Below the pieces are notes generated by a model. It ran no database searches, was not told the origin of the DNA, and saw nothing but the letters and a program-made list of their open reading frames with translations. 64,000 nt of DNA from an uncultured Lachnospiraceae bacterium (GTDB taxonomy: Bacteria > Bacillota > Clostridia > Lachnospirales > Lachnospiraceae): positions 80,563 through 144,562 of the forward strand of contig CATOJY010000003.1 of NCBI GenBank assembly GCA_951800685.1. The letters are read 5' to 3'. This document shows, one piece after another, positions 1 to 8,328 of this stretch; position 1 is the stretch's first letter; each line of letters starts with the position of its first letter. Both the position numbers and the translations under genes were made by a program.

Positions 1-146
1 GCCGCGTCCCCGTTGTCCGCATAGTTTTCCGGTACAGGAACAGCCGCAACCCCAATCGCCGTGATCATAAGCACTGCTGCAAGGCTGCGTCTGACGCTTC
101 TTTTCAACCTTCTTTTCGATTTTTTAGCTGCCTTTTTCATAGCCAT
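1..146 (-). CDS. N-terminus of a secreted protein (cut by window edge)
   Basis: Only the first 48 codons are present. The start ATG at 146 has a GAGGAG ribosome site 6–11 bases upstream; a second in-frame ATG lies at 140. The product begins with a strongly basic stretch of Lys and Arg, then a hydrophobic core (residues about 22–36: SLAAVLMITAIGVAA) and a Pro-Val-Pro stretch, as in a Sec signal peptide. The gene follows the class B sortase gene by 77 bases on the same strand, so it could be a substrate or partner of that sortase, but the sorting motif would lie outside the window. Its family cannot be named from this fragment. Confidence 0.7.
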   Translation of the reverse strand, partial: MAMKKAAKKSKRRLKRSVRRSLAAVLMITAIGVAAVPVPENYADNGDA

Positions 147-223
147 TGTTCTCTCCTCAATTCCCCTGTATATTTTATGTTATTTTCCAATGATCAGGAA
201 AAGAAAAAATCAATTGATAGCTT

Positions 224-1459
224 CTATTTGATTCGTTTCGCAACCACGACAAATCTCCCATCCTGCTCGGAATTATCGCACGTTGATAAAGTCAATAGTT
301 CATCCCCATAACTAGCTGTAACGCCGGTATCATATAACGATAACGCCGCCATCTCCTGCATATTGGAGCTAAACTCCTTCTCCGAAGCCGCATCAAAAAA
401 CTGGTAATATTTAAATACGATTTCTTCCTCATTATAAATCCTGGAACGAAACACGTACATTACCTCATAAGTCCCTTTTTCATAGATCGTATCAAACTGG
501 ATCGTTGCGTGTTTCTTGGCATATTCTTCACTACTATACTTATTCAGATTGCCAAACATTTTACCGGATTTCATATGATGACCATATATGATCAAATTCG
601 TATTCCTATGTACAATGTCACAATCTTTATCCAAAAAAAGACTTCCATTCTTGTCATATTCCTGTGTATAGTTGTGATCCAGGTAATACTCATTGTTCGC
701 TGTCTGCATGACAGGGTAATCTATATTAGTATCGTCAATTTTGAGCCATCCGATTAGGCTTTTATTCTTATTATATAAAGTCTGGTATTCTTCGAGAACA
801 TTAAGCTCCACCTCTTCTTCATCTGTCCGGTGGATCGTCACCGCAGGTGCACCTGCCGCCAGAGTCGAGCTTCCTTTCAATTCAGCAAGCATCTCATAAT
901 CTGATTCGGTCCTGTCAGCAAAATAACAATATACACCAAAATATCCAAAACATACCAGTGCAACAGCAGAACACAGGACAACCGTCAGCCTGCGGCGTTT
1001 CTCTCGTTTCTCTAATTCGGAAAGGATTTCCCGCCGCATCACTTCATCATATGCATCCAAAGAATGTACTTCCGGCGTTGCTCTGGCCGAGCTATCCTGC
1101 CCTGACAGGTTTAAAGCCTTCTGTCGTGGCTGCATGGAAGCCTTGTTTTTTGCCGGCTTCTTCGCCGCTTTAAACAAGGGCTTCTTCTTCACCTCAGGGG
1201 ACAGAACACTATCCTTCGTGTAGCCTTTGTTTTTGTACTCCTGTGCCAGCTCATAGATCTCATCATCAAAATCATTTCCAACAGCTGTTTCAAACCGATA
1301 TTTACCAGACTGCAGATCTATGTACAGCTTAATAACTTCTCCCGGCTGCTCCATATTGACCCTGGCCCTGATTTTCTCAATCTTAGCCAGATCCCGTAAG
1401 GCTGCTTTATAGTCTGCCTCCGTTCGGAACCTTCTGCCGGCAACCTCTAATCCCGCCAT
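224..1459 (-). CDS. Class B sortase with a long cytoplasmic N-terminal extension
   Basis: Transpeptidase that links LPxTG/NPxTN-like surface proteins to the cell wall. The sortase fold occupies roughly residues 225–411. The catalytic triad is visible: His294 in YGHHM, Cys394 in TLSTC and Arg402 in GRFVVVAKR. A membrane segment lies at about residues 158–180. Before it are about 155 residues of soluble, charged sequence with a Lys/Ala-rich linker (about 90–112). Ordinary class B sortases have a signal anchor near the N-terminus and are about 240–260 residues, so this one (411) is clearly extended. The start ATG at 1459 follows AAAGGAG. It lies just upstream of a gene for a secreted protein, possibly its substrate. 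Family call is firm; substrate is unknown. Confidence 0.92.
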   Translation of the reverse strand: MAGLEVAGRRFRTEADYKAALRDLAKIEKIRARVNMEQPGEVIKLYIDLQSGKYRFETAVGNDFDDEIYELAQEYKNKGYTKDSVLSPEVKKKPLFKAAKKPAKNKASMQPRQKALNLSGQDSSARATPEVHSLDAYDEVMRREILSELEKREKRRRLTVVLCSAVALVCFGYFGVYCYFADRTESDYEMLAELKGSSTLAAGAPAVTIHRTDEEEVELNVLEEYQTLYNKNKSLIGWLKIDDTNIDYPVMQTANNEYYLDHNYTQEYDKNGSLFLDKDCDIVHRNTNLIIYGHHMKSGKMFGNLNKYSSEEYAKKHATIQFDTIYEKGTYEVMYVFRSRIYNEEEIVFKYYQFFDAASEKEFSSNMQEMAALSLYDTGVTASYGDELLTLSTCDNSEQDGRFVVVAKRIK

Positions 1460-1500
1460 ATGGGGACCGCTCCTTTTCTGCTTAATTTACATATAATATA

Positions 1501-1528
1501 ATTTTACTATATCTTGAGATTTATGCAA
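1501..1528 (-). promoter_or_regulatory. Sigma-A-type promoter of the sortase gene
   Basis: On the minus strand TTGCAT (1528–1523) and TAAAAT (1506–1501) are separated by 16 bases, about 45 bases ahead of the sortase start codon. Confidence 0.5.
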
Positions 1529-1700
1529 GTGTTTTGTCGAGAAAATACAACTTCTAGAGGTTAGAGCTACTGTAAACCACCTATTCTGCCCACTATATTT
1601 TCCAAATCTGTCCCTATTCTAAAAACTTTACCTTTCAAAGTAACACATATTCCTCTCCCACATAAGATAAACCATAACTAACATTTGGAGGCACAAAAAC

Positions 1701-1928
1701 ATGAGTGATTTATCAGCAACTCACTGCGGATGCAATAATAACAACGGCGGATTTTTCGGCGGTGGATGTGGTTCCTGGATCTGGATCCTTATCCTTTTGG
1801 CATGCTGCAACAACAATAACGACGGATGCGGGTGTGACGGCAATGGCTTTGGTCTTTTCGGTAACTCCGACAACAACTGCTGCAATACTCTGATCTGGTT
1901 ACTGATCCTCTCTAGCTGCTGTGGCTGA
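1701..1928 (+). CDS. High-cysteine, Asn/Gly-rich mini-protein
   Basis: A 75-residue protein with 12 cysteines, many as CGC, CC or CGCDC-like groups, with runs of four Asn (NNNN) twice. Two short hydrophobic, Trp-containing segments (SWIWILILLACC and TLIWLLILSSCC) alternate with the polar Cys/Asn/Gly parts, giving an internal two-fold repeat. The ATG follows TTGGAGG at a normal distance, so expression is credible despite the low complexity. Similar short proteins in Clostridia are sometimes labelled 'chorion class high-cysteine protein'; I give that as resemblance only. The alternating pattern recalls small spore-coat or membrane-associated peptides. A possible mother-cell type promoter element (CATAAGATA near 1663) precedes it. 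Function unknown. Confidence 0.75.
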   Translation: MSDLSATHCGCNNNNGGFFGGGCGSWIWILILLACCNNNNDGCGCDGNGFGLFGNSDNNCCNTLIWLLILSSCCG

Positions 1929-1977
1929 CGGATAGGCAGATCATCCCTTTCACATCTATTATTTCACATCTGGGAAG

Positions 1978-2006
1978 TAGGCTCTGGCACCATCAGAGCC
2001 TATTTT
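1978..2006 (+). terminator. Rho-independent terminator after the mini-protein gene
   Basis: A perfect 9-bp stem (1978–1986 with 1994–2002) with a 7-base loop is followed by TTTTC, 50 bases after the stop codon. Confidence 0.8.
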
Positions 2007-2020
2007 CTCACATATGTCCT

Positions 2021-2070
2021 ATCGCAAGCAGGCTTACGATTTAAGCAGTATCGCAAACAGGCTTGCGATA
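2021..2070 (+). repeat. Two tandem near-identical palindromes
   Basis: ATCGCAAGCAGGCTTACGAT (2021–2040) is repeated with two changes at 2050–2069, 29 bases apart. Each copy is itself a palindrome: ATCGcAAGC against GCTTaCGAT in the first, and TATCGCAA against TTGCGATA in the second. They lie between a terminator and the next gene, where an operator or paired hairpins could act. No known family site is recognised. Confidence 0.6.
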
Positions 2071-2183
2071 TGCACGGAATTAGATTAAATACACAATAAG
2101 AAACATATATTCTATATCGTACACATAGGCTTAGTATAGACATACAGGGTGTGATCACAGGCATCGGAAAGGCACACGATTCT

Positions 2184-2711
2184 ATGGAAAACAATCATGA
2201 AGAAGCAGCAAACGTTATGGCATTTGATGCCTTATACACCACAAACCAAATACAGAAACTAAAGGTTCTTCTTCCTTACATAGAACCTCCCATGCAGAAA
2301 AATATGGCTGTGTACATTAAATATATGGAACTGCAGTACACCATGCGTTACGTCCGAAAACATCCCTTTCAAATTAGCGGCTGCAGCATTTCTAACGATC
2401 AGAAACCAGATCTGCAGTCCTTATGTCTGCAGTTAAGCCTCTACTCTTCTCCGGAAGAGATCAAACAGCTGGAACAATTTCGCAGTATGATCCAAACAAT
2501 GGAAACCATGCAGGAAATGTCACAGACTTTTTCTGCCCTGCAGGAAATATTCCCTGATATGTCCACAGCAACGCCTTTCGAAGCAACCGATTCCAGCGAA
2601 GGAAAGAATGCCTTTTCCATGATGGATATGCTTATGAACATGCTTACACCAGAACAAAAAGAAATGTTTGAAATGTTTCAGCAGCAAAGTAGCGAACCAC
2701 CAATTGGATAA
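2184..2711 (+). CDS. Hypothetical helical protein, 175 residues
   Basis: No family is recognised. The sequence is soluble, predicted mostly helical, and rich in Met and Gln in its second half, with a C-terminal Met-rich stretch that includes TPEQKEMFEMF. I chose ATG 2184, which follows GGAAAGG; an in-frame GTG at 2151 would add 11 residues. It is followed, 96 bases later on the same strand, by another small unknown gene whose product is of similar character. No signal peptide or membrane segment is seen. The pair may be co-transcribed. Confidence 0.7.
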   Translation: MENNHEEAANVMAFDALYTTNQIQKLKVLLPYIEPPMQKNMAVYIKYMELQYTMRYVRKHPFQISGCSISNDQKPDLQSLCLQLSLYSSPEEIKQLEQFRSMIQTMETMQEMSQTFSALQEIFPDMSTATPFEATDSSEGKNAFSMMDMLMNMLTPEQKEMFEMFQQQSSEPPIG

Positions 2712-2807
2712 CTGATCTTCTTGCTCTCTAAAAACAGCTCGCAGAATATGCTGTTTGATCTAAAAATAATTTCTATCAAAAAATGTATCACAAAAAGGAG
2801 CGAACCT

Positions 2808-3083
2808 ATGTCTGGAAACTGGATGGATGATCCTGCTGTATCACAGATTGACAAAACAAAACTTAATTTTCTGCAGGCTCTCGTTTTCGAAAGCCAATCT
2901 CTGCGGAAAGAACAAATGATGCCTTTCCTGATGTCCATTGCCAAAAGAGGCGCCGACCAACACATCTCCTTTAACAGTGAGGAAATAGAAACGATCACTA
3001 CCACGATCCGTAAGTATTCCTCTTCTGAGGAGTTAGATAAGATAGACAAACTGATGAAACTGTGGCAAAGGCAAAGCCGCTAA
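2808..3083 (+). CDS. Hypothetical small soluble protein, 91 residues
   Basis: Start ATG 2808 has a strong AAAGGAG site 7 bases upstream. The product begins MSGNWMDDPAVSQID and is charged and probably helical throughout, with no membrane segment and no cysteine. The end (KIDKLMKLWQRQSR) is basic. It follows the 175-residue hypothetical gene and may be its partner. No family recognised; the ribosome site and the codon structure are the support for calling it real. Confidence 0.65.
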   Translation: MSGNWMDDPAVSQIDKTKLNFLQALVFESQSLRKEQMMPFLMSIAKRGADQHISFNSEEIETITTTIRKYSSSEELDKIDKLMKLWQRQSR

Positions 3084-3096
3084 CAAGAAAGTAACG

Positions 3097-3128
3097 TACC
3101 GCCAGGCAGGAACCCCTGCCTGGCGGTA
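3097..3128. terminator. Perfect 14-bp hairpin between convergent genes
   Basis: 3097–3110 pairs perfectly with 3115–3128 around an AACC loop. It sits between the plus-strand gene ending at 3083 and leuS ending at 3200 on the other strand. Neither side has a proper U tract, so it is a terminator only by position and stem strength. Confidence 0.5.
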
Positions 3129-3199
3129 TGCTACCACTTCATTATACTGCTCTCTCCAACTAAAGAACTGTGTATTCAGCCCTTTCTTCGCACTATTCT

Positions 3200-5728
3200 T
3201 CACTTTTGTACTATATTTACGATTCTGCCAGGAACATAGATTTCTTTCACAACAGTTCCTGTCAGCTTATCCGCAATAACATCCTTCGCCTTTAAGATCA
3301 CTTCTTCTTTCGGGTCATCTTTGCCGATCATAAGCGTAGCTCTTGTCTTACCATTAATTTGGACTGCAATCTCCACTGTGGATTCTACTGTCTTAGCTTC
3401 CTCATAGGCAGGCCATGACGCCAGGTACAACCTTCCTTCAAACCCTGCCTTTTGCCACAATTCTTCTGTAATATGCGGCGCTACAGGATTTAGCATGGTA
3501 AGAAGGGTTTTAAATTCCCCTTTGGTCACCGAATTCTTTTTATAGAACTCGTTGATCAGCGCCATCATCGCCGCGATTGCTGTATTGTATTTCAAGTTCT
3601 CGAAATCATTGCTGACTTTCTTGATCGTCTGATGCATCTTGATTTCCAGATCTGTGGAATATCCCGTCTCTTCTGTCATGAGATCCTGCAGCTTCCAGAC
3701 TCTCTCAAGGAATCTACGGCATCCCTTCACCCCATCCTCACTCCAGCCTGCACTCAGCTCAAAAGCGCCGATAAACATTTCATAAGTTCTGAGCGTATCT
3801 GCACCATATTCTGTCACAATGTCATCCGGATTCACCACATTTCCCAGGGATTTTGACATCTTGACAACCGGGTGTTCTGCCATCTCGCCATACTTTTCTT
3901 TGAGTGCTGCTCTTGCCTCCTTCTCGCTACCATACTCTGCCAGTAGCTTTTCCTGCTCTTCAGCTGGCAGATTTGCGAAATTATGCGGATTCAAGCCCAG
4001 GATCATGCCATGGGAAGTTCTCTTAGCATAAGGTTCCGGACAAGGTACCACCTTCTGGTCATATAAGAATTTATGCCAAAATCTGGAATACAAAAGATGC
4101 AGCGTCGTGTGCTCCATTCCGCCGTTATACCAGTCTACAGGCATCCAGTAATCTAACGCTTCCTTGCTTGCCAGCGCCTCCGTATTGTTGGGATCCGTAT
4201 ACCTGAGGAAATACCAGGAAGATCCTGCCCACTGCGGCATAGTGTCCGTCTCTCTCTTCGCCGGACCACCACAGCAGGGGCACTCCGTGTTGACCCAATC
4301 AGTCATAAGCGCCAGCGGAGACTCACCATTATCTGTAGGCATATAGCTGTCCACCTCTGGCAGCTCTAAAGGCAGCTCGCTCTCATCAATCGGCACATAA
4401 CCACATTTCTCACAGAATACGATTGGAATAGGCTCTCCCCAATAGCGCTGTCTGGAGAAAACCCAATCTCTCAATTTAAAATTCGTTTTAGCACTGCCAA
4501 TGCCCTTTTCCTCCAGAAAGCCCACCATCCGGGCCTGTGCCTCTTTCACACTCAATCCATCTATAAAGCCCGAATTGACAAGAGTGCCTTCCGCTACATC
4601 TGTATAGACTTCTTCCTGCACATTCTTACCGCCTGCCACGACTTCTATAATCGGCAGATCAAATTTCTTCGCAAAATCCCAGTCTCTTTCATCGTGTGCT
4701 GGTACGCCCATGATCGCGCCGGTTCCATAGCTCATCAAAACATAGTCGGAAATAAAGATCGGTATCTCCTTCTCATTGACAGGATTAACTGCTGACAGAC
4801 CTTCAAGCCTGACACCTGTCTTTTCCTTTGCCAGCTCTGCACGCTCAAAATCGGATTTTCTGGCTGCCTGTTCCCTATAGGCCGCAATCTCTTCCCAGTT
4901 ACGCAGTTCTTCTTTATATTTATCGATCAACGGATGCTCTGGGGACAATACCATATAGGTTGCTCCAAATAAAGTATCACACCTTGTCGTGTACACGCGA
5001 AGCTTATCTTCTTTACCTTTGATCGCAAAATCTACTTCTGCTCCAGCCGACTTACCAATCCAATTCTTCTGGGATACCTTAACACGCTCTACATAGTCTA
5101 CACTATCCAATCCCTGAATCAGCTTGTCTGCATACTCTGTGATCTTGAGCATCCATTGGCTCTTCACCTTGCGGACTACCTCTGAGCCGCACCGCTCACA
5201 GACACCATTTACAACCTCTTCATTGGCAAGACCAACTTTACAGGAAGTACACCAGTTGATTGGCATCTCAGACTTATAAGCAAGCCCTGCCTTAAACAAT
5301 TTCAGGAAGATCCACTGTGTCCATTTATAATAATCAGAATCTGTGGTATTGATCTCCCGGTCCCAATCAAAAGAATATCCTAAAGAATGGAGCTGGCTCT
5401 TAAAGCGTTCCACGTTGTTCTGTGTCACGATCTTCGGATGAATGTGATTCTGGATCGCATAGTTCTCCGTCGGCAGACCAAAGGCATCCCACCCCATCGG
5501 ATAAAGTACATTATAGCCCTGCATCCTTCTCTTCCTGGCCACAATATCCAATGCCGTGTACGGTCTCGGATGTCCCACATGAAGTCCCTGTCCTGAGGGA
5601 TAGGGAAACTCCACCAGTGCATAATATTTTGGTTTGGAATAGTCGTCAGATGTCTTAAACGCCTTCTCGTCGTCCCACACTTTCTGCCATTTCGCTTCCA
5701 CTTCTCTGTGATTGTATACTTCTGCCAT
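3200..5728 (-). CDS. leuS: Leucyl-tRNA synthetase
   Basis: Class I aminoacyl-tRNA synthetase that charges tRNA-Leu with leucine in the cytoplasm. The HIGH-type motif is seen as HVGHPRP near residue 45, and the KMSKS loop as VKMSKSLGN at about two thirds of the length. An editing (CP1) domain lies between them, with the conserved [14 protein letters not shown] stretch and two CxxC-type zinc-knuckle regions. At 842 residues it is of normal length. ATG 5728 follows GGAGG; an earlier in-frame start at 5758 would add ten unlikely residues. The gene is monocistronic, with its own promoter. No T-box was found upstream. Confidence 0.97.
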   Translation of the reverse strand: MAEVYNHREVEAKWQKVWDDEKAFKTSDDYSKPKYYALVEFPYPSGQGLHVGHPRPYTALDIVARKRRMQGYNVLYPMGWDAFGLPTENYAIQNHIHPKIVTQNNVERFKSQLHSLGYSFDWDREINTTDSDYYKWTQWIFLKLFKAGLAYKSEMPINWCTSCKVGLANEEVVNGVCERCGSEVVRKVKSQWMLKITEYADKLIQGLDSVDYVERVKVSQKNWIGKSAGAEVDFAIKGKEDKLRVYTTRCDTLFGATYMVLSPEHPLIDKYKEELRNWEEIAAYREQAARKSDFERAELAKEKTGVRLEGLSAVNPVNEKEIPIFISDYVLMSYGTGAIMGVPAHDERDWDFAKKFDLPIIEVVAGGKNVQEEVYTDVAEGTLVNSGFIDGLSVKEAQARMVGFLEEKGIGSAKTNFKLRDWVFSRQRYWGEPIPIVFCEKCGYVPIDESELPLELPEVDSYMPTDNGESPLALMTDWVNTECPCCGGPAKRETDTMPQWAGSSWYFLRYTDPNNTEALASKEALDYWMPVDWYNGGMEHTTLHLLYSRFWHKFLYDQKVVPCPEPYAKRTSHGMILGLNPHNFANLPAEEQEKLLAEYGSEKEARAALKEKYGEMAEHPVVKMSKSLGNVVNPDDIVTEYGADTLRTYEMFIGAFELSAGWSEDGVKGCRRFLERVWKLQDLMTEETGYSTDLEIKMHQTIKKVSNDFENLKYNTAIAAMMALINEFYKKNSVTKGEFKTLLTMLNPVAPHITEELWQKAGFEGRLYLASWPAYEEAKTVESTVEIAVQINGKTRATLMIGKDDPKEEVILKAKDVIADKLTGTVVKEIYVPGRIVNIVQK

Positions 5729-5812
5729 AATGCCTCCATTCTGATTGGTTCCCGGCATCTCTTCTCATTAAGGAACCACATGAATTATCGTATTATTTTA
5801 TCCACGTTTTAT

Positions 5813-5840
5813 ATTGTAGTATACTTGATAGATTTGTCAA
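5813..5840 (-). promoter_or_regulatory. Sigma-A promoter of leuS
   Basis: On the minus strand consensus TTGACA (5840–5835) and TACAAT (5818–5813) are separated by 16 bases, about 85 bases ahead of the leuS start. The spacing to the start codon leaves no room for a T-box leader. Confidence 0.75.
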
Positions 5841-5852
5841 CCTTTTTGCGAG

Positions 5853-5880
5853 AGAAAAGCACCCACGCAAAGTGGATGCT
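5853..5880 (-). terminator. Terminator of the EF-G-like gene
   Basis: On the minus strand a 9-bp stem (AGCATCCAC with GTGGGTGCT, one G·U pair) is followed by TTTTCTC. It lies 30 bases after the stop codon and just upstream of the leuS promoter. Confidence 0.8.
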
Positions 5881-5909
5881 TCCCCAAACCTGTCAAGACA
5901 GACTGTTGC

Positions 5910-8003
5910 TTATGCGTCGCTGCCAGACTCAGCAACCTTGCCTGCCCTTGCCGCTACTTCCTTCGCCTGTACATCACTAGGCGCTTGTTCATATCTTGCA
6001 AACTCGTACATATAAGTGCCACGGCCGCCAGTCATGGAACGAAGATCTGTACAGTAACCATTCAAACATGCCATTGGAATGTCTGCCTCGATCACGGTCT
6101 TGCCTTCTCCAGCCGGATTCATACCAAGTACACGGCCTCTCTTCTTATTCAGATCACCCATAACGTCACCTGTATAAGAATCGGGTACTGTTACCTTCAG
6201 ATTCGCGATCGGCTCAAGCAGAACCGGACCTGCTTCCATAAAGCCTTTCTTGAATGCCTGGATTGTTGCCATCTTAAATGCCATTTCAGAGGAATCTACC
6301 GGATGATAGGATCCATCATAGAGAACAGCCTTTACGCCAACAACAGGATACGCCGCCAACGGTCCACTAATTACAGAATCCTGTAATCCCTTTTCTACTG
6401 CTGGGAAGAAATTCTTCGGAACTGCGCCGCCTACAACCTCCTGGTCGAAAGTATACGCCGTATCCAGATCGCCCGATGCCTCAAAACGCATCTTTACATG
6501 GCCATATTGTCCATGTCCACCAGACTGCTTCTTATACTTGTACTCAACGTCTGATTTCTTCCGTATCGTCTCTCTGTATGCAATCTTAGGCTCTTCCAGT
6601 TCAATCTCTACTTTATATTCATTCAATAGTCTGCTGGCAACTACTTCCAGATGCAGATCTCCCATACCATAGATAAGTGTCTGTCTGTTTTCTCCATCAT
6701 TCACCACCCACAGCGTTTGGTCTTCATGCCTCATCTTCTGCAACGCCTGCGATACCTTATCTACATCTCCCTTATTCTTAGCTCTGTATCTCTTGTATGT
6801 ATACGGGGTAGAAATCTCAGCTTTGCCATAGCGGATGATCCTTGCCTTAGTGGAAAGCGTATTACTGGTCCTGGCTGCTGTCAGTTTCGCGATCGCTCCG
6901 ATATCTCCAGCATGCAGCTCCTTAACTTCGATCGGCTTACTGCCCTGCATCACATATAATTTATTGATCTTCTCTTCCACTTCTTTCTCATCATTATAGA
7001 TCACATCGTCATTCTTGAAAACGCCTGAGCACACCTTGATCAGAGAGTACTTACCGATGAACGGGTCTACGATGGTCTTAAAGATGTACGCGGACTTCGG
7101 TTTCGAGAAATCATAGTTAGCGTGGAAAATCTCATTACTCTTAAGATCGATACCCGCCAGTTCACGATTCTCAGGACTTGGCATATATTTCACAATATCA
7201 TCAAGCAGCGTATAGATGCCCTGGCATAATATATTGGATCCCATGGACATCGGCACAATACTGCCATCCATAACATTGCTGCGAAGCGCTGCTCTGATCT
7301 CTGCTTCCGAAAAGCTTTCACCATTAAAATAGCGCTCCATAAACTCCTCGCTAGTCTCAGCCACAGCCTCCATCAGCGTATCACGGCAAAGCTGCAGATT
7401 GTCCTTGCTGTATTCCGGCATGTCACACTCTACAACTTCCTTACCCTCCCAGCGGTAAGCCTGTTCTGTGATGACATTGATATATCCAACGAATTTCTCG
7501 TTCTCACGGATTGGCAGATGGAACGGAGCCATTTTCTTACCATACTTACCAGTCATATCCGCCACAACCTGCCGGAACGAAGCATTATCGATATCCATAT
7601 CCGTCACAAATACGAATCTAGGCAGCTTGTACTTCTCACAAAGCTCCCATGCCTTCTCTGTGCCCACTTCCATGCCGGCTTTACCAGATACAACAATGAT
7701 CGCAGCATCGGCCGTAGAAACAGCCTCTTCCACTTCTCCTACGAAATCGAAAAAGCCAGGCGTATCAAGCACATTAATCTTCACACCCTCCCACTCGATC
7801 GGAATAACAGATGTCGCAATGGATATATGGCGCTTCTGTTCTTCTTTTCCAAAATCACTCACTGTGTTCCCGTCATCTACCTTGCCCATTCTGGAAGTGA
7901 TACCGGAAAGGTAAGCCATCGCCTCCACCAGGCTGGTTTTACCGCAACCGCCGTGTCCCAGTAAAACCACATTACGAATCTTATCCGTTGTGTAAATGTT
8001 CAT
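5910..8003 (-). CDS. Elongation factor G-like translational GTPase
   Basis: Paralogue of EF-G with the full domain order (GTPase, beta-barrel, and EF-G domains III–V), 697 residues. The P-loop is GHGGCGKTSL near residue 16, and the switch II motif is DTPGFFDFVGE. The usual NKxD guanine-recognition motif is replaced: the equivalent stretch reads VFVTDMDID, so the Asn-Lys pair is absent. The effector region also lacks the classic RGITI form and has RHISIATS. This marks it as an EF-G-like accessory factor rather than the housekeeping FusA. ATG 8003 follows GGAGG at 10 bases; the in-frame GTG at 8033 is less likely. It has its own promoter and terminator. Confidence 0.9.
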   Translation of the reverse strand: MNIYTTDKIRNVVLLGHGGCGKTSLVEAMAYLSGITSRMGKVDDGNTVSDFGKEEQKRHISIATSVIPIEWEGVKINVLDTPGFFDFVGEVEEAVSTADAAIIVVSGKAGMEVGTEKAWELCEKYKLPRFVFVTDMDIDNASFRQVVADMTGKYGKKMAPFHLPIRENEKFVGYINVITEQAYRWEGKEVVECDMPEYSKDNLQLCRDTLMEAVAETSEEFMERYFNGESFSEAEIRAALRSNVMDGSIVPMSMGSNILCQGIYTLLDDIVKYMPSPENRELAGIDLKSNEIFHANYDFSKPKSAYIFKTIVDPFIGKYSLIKVCSGVFKNDDVIYNDEKEVEEKINKLYVMQGSKPIEVKELHAGDIGAIAKLTAARTSNTLSTKARIIRYGKAEISTPYTYKRYRAKNKGDVDKVSQALQKMRHEDQTLWVVNDGENRQTLIYGMGDLHLEVVASRLLNEYKVEIELEEPKIAYRETIRKKSDVEYKYKKQSGGHGQYGHVKMRFEASGDLDTAYTFDQEVVGGAVPKNFFPAVEKGLQDSVISGPLAAYPVVGVKAVLYDGSYHPVDSSEMAFKMATIQAFKKGFMEAGPVLLEPIANLKVTVPDSYTGDVMGDLNKKRGRVLGMNPAGEGKTVIEADIPMACLNGYCTDLRSMTGGRGTYMYEFARYEQAPSDVQAKEVAARAGKVAESGSDA

Positions 8004-8078
8004 TTCTCGCAATCCTCCAGTTCTGTTATTCACTCATGATTGGGCTGTTCCTTGATCCCCAAACACAAATATAAGTAT

Positions 8079-8107
8079 ATTTTACTAAATTACGCAAAAA
8101 ATTTCAA
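8079..8107 (-). promoter_or_regulatory. Sigma-A promoter of the EF-G-like gene
   Basis: On the minus strand TTGAAA (8107–8102), a 17-base spacer and TAAAAT (8084–8079) lie about 75 bases ahead of the start codon. Confidence 0.65.
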
Positions 8108-8180
8108 CAACAATTATACATTCTGCACACGATTTTTTCGTCAATTTTCTGTTTTATTGTAACAGTTCAGATACCTTACC

Positions 8181-8189
8181 TGCTACAAT
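8181..8189 (+). promoter_or_regulatory. Extended -10 promoter candidate for tyrA–aroA
   Basis: TGCTACAAT (a TGn element plus TACAAT) has no good -35. Transcription from it would leave a leader of about 130 bases before tyrA. An overlapping TATAAT at 8193–8198 is an alternative. Confidence 0.35.
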
Positions 8190-8328
8190 GCGTATAATTT
8201 ACACGTTCCTGACCAAAGAAGGTCCTTATGCTATGCCTGCAGCGGTTCAAGCTTTTTCTCTTGTAGCAGAATCTTCTAAATGCTATACTGGATATGATTT
8301 TAAACATCAGAAAGAAGGATACAGAGCT

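Noticed and set aside
5728..5840. T-box leader for leuS
   Set aside because: No GGTGGTACCGCG-type motif, and the promoter lies only about 85 bases from the start codon.
8188..8328. 47-residue N-terminal extension of TyrA from ATG 8188
   Set aside because: The added residues do not resemble the family, the ATG overlaps the promoter, and ATG 8329 has an RBS just before the NAD-binding motif.
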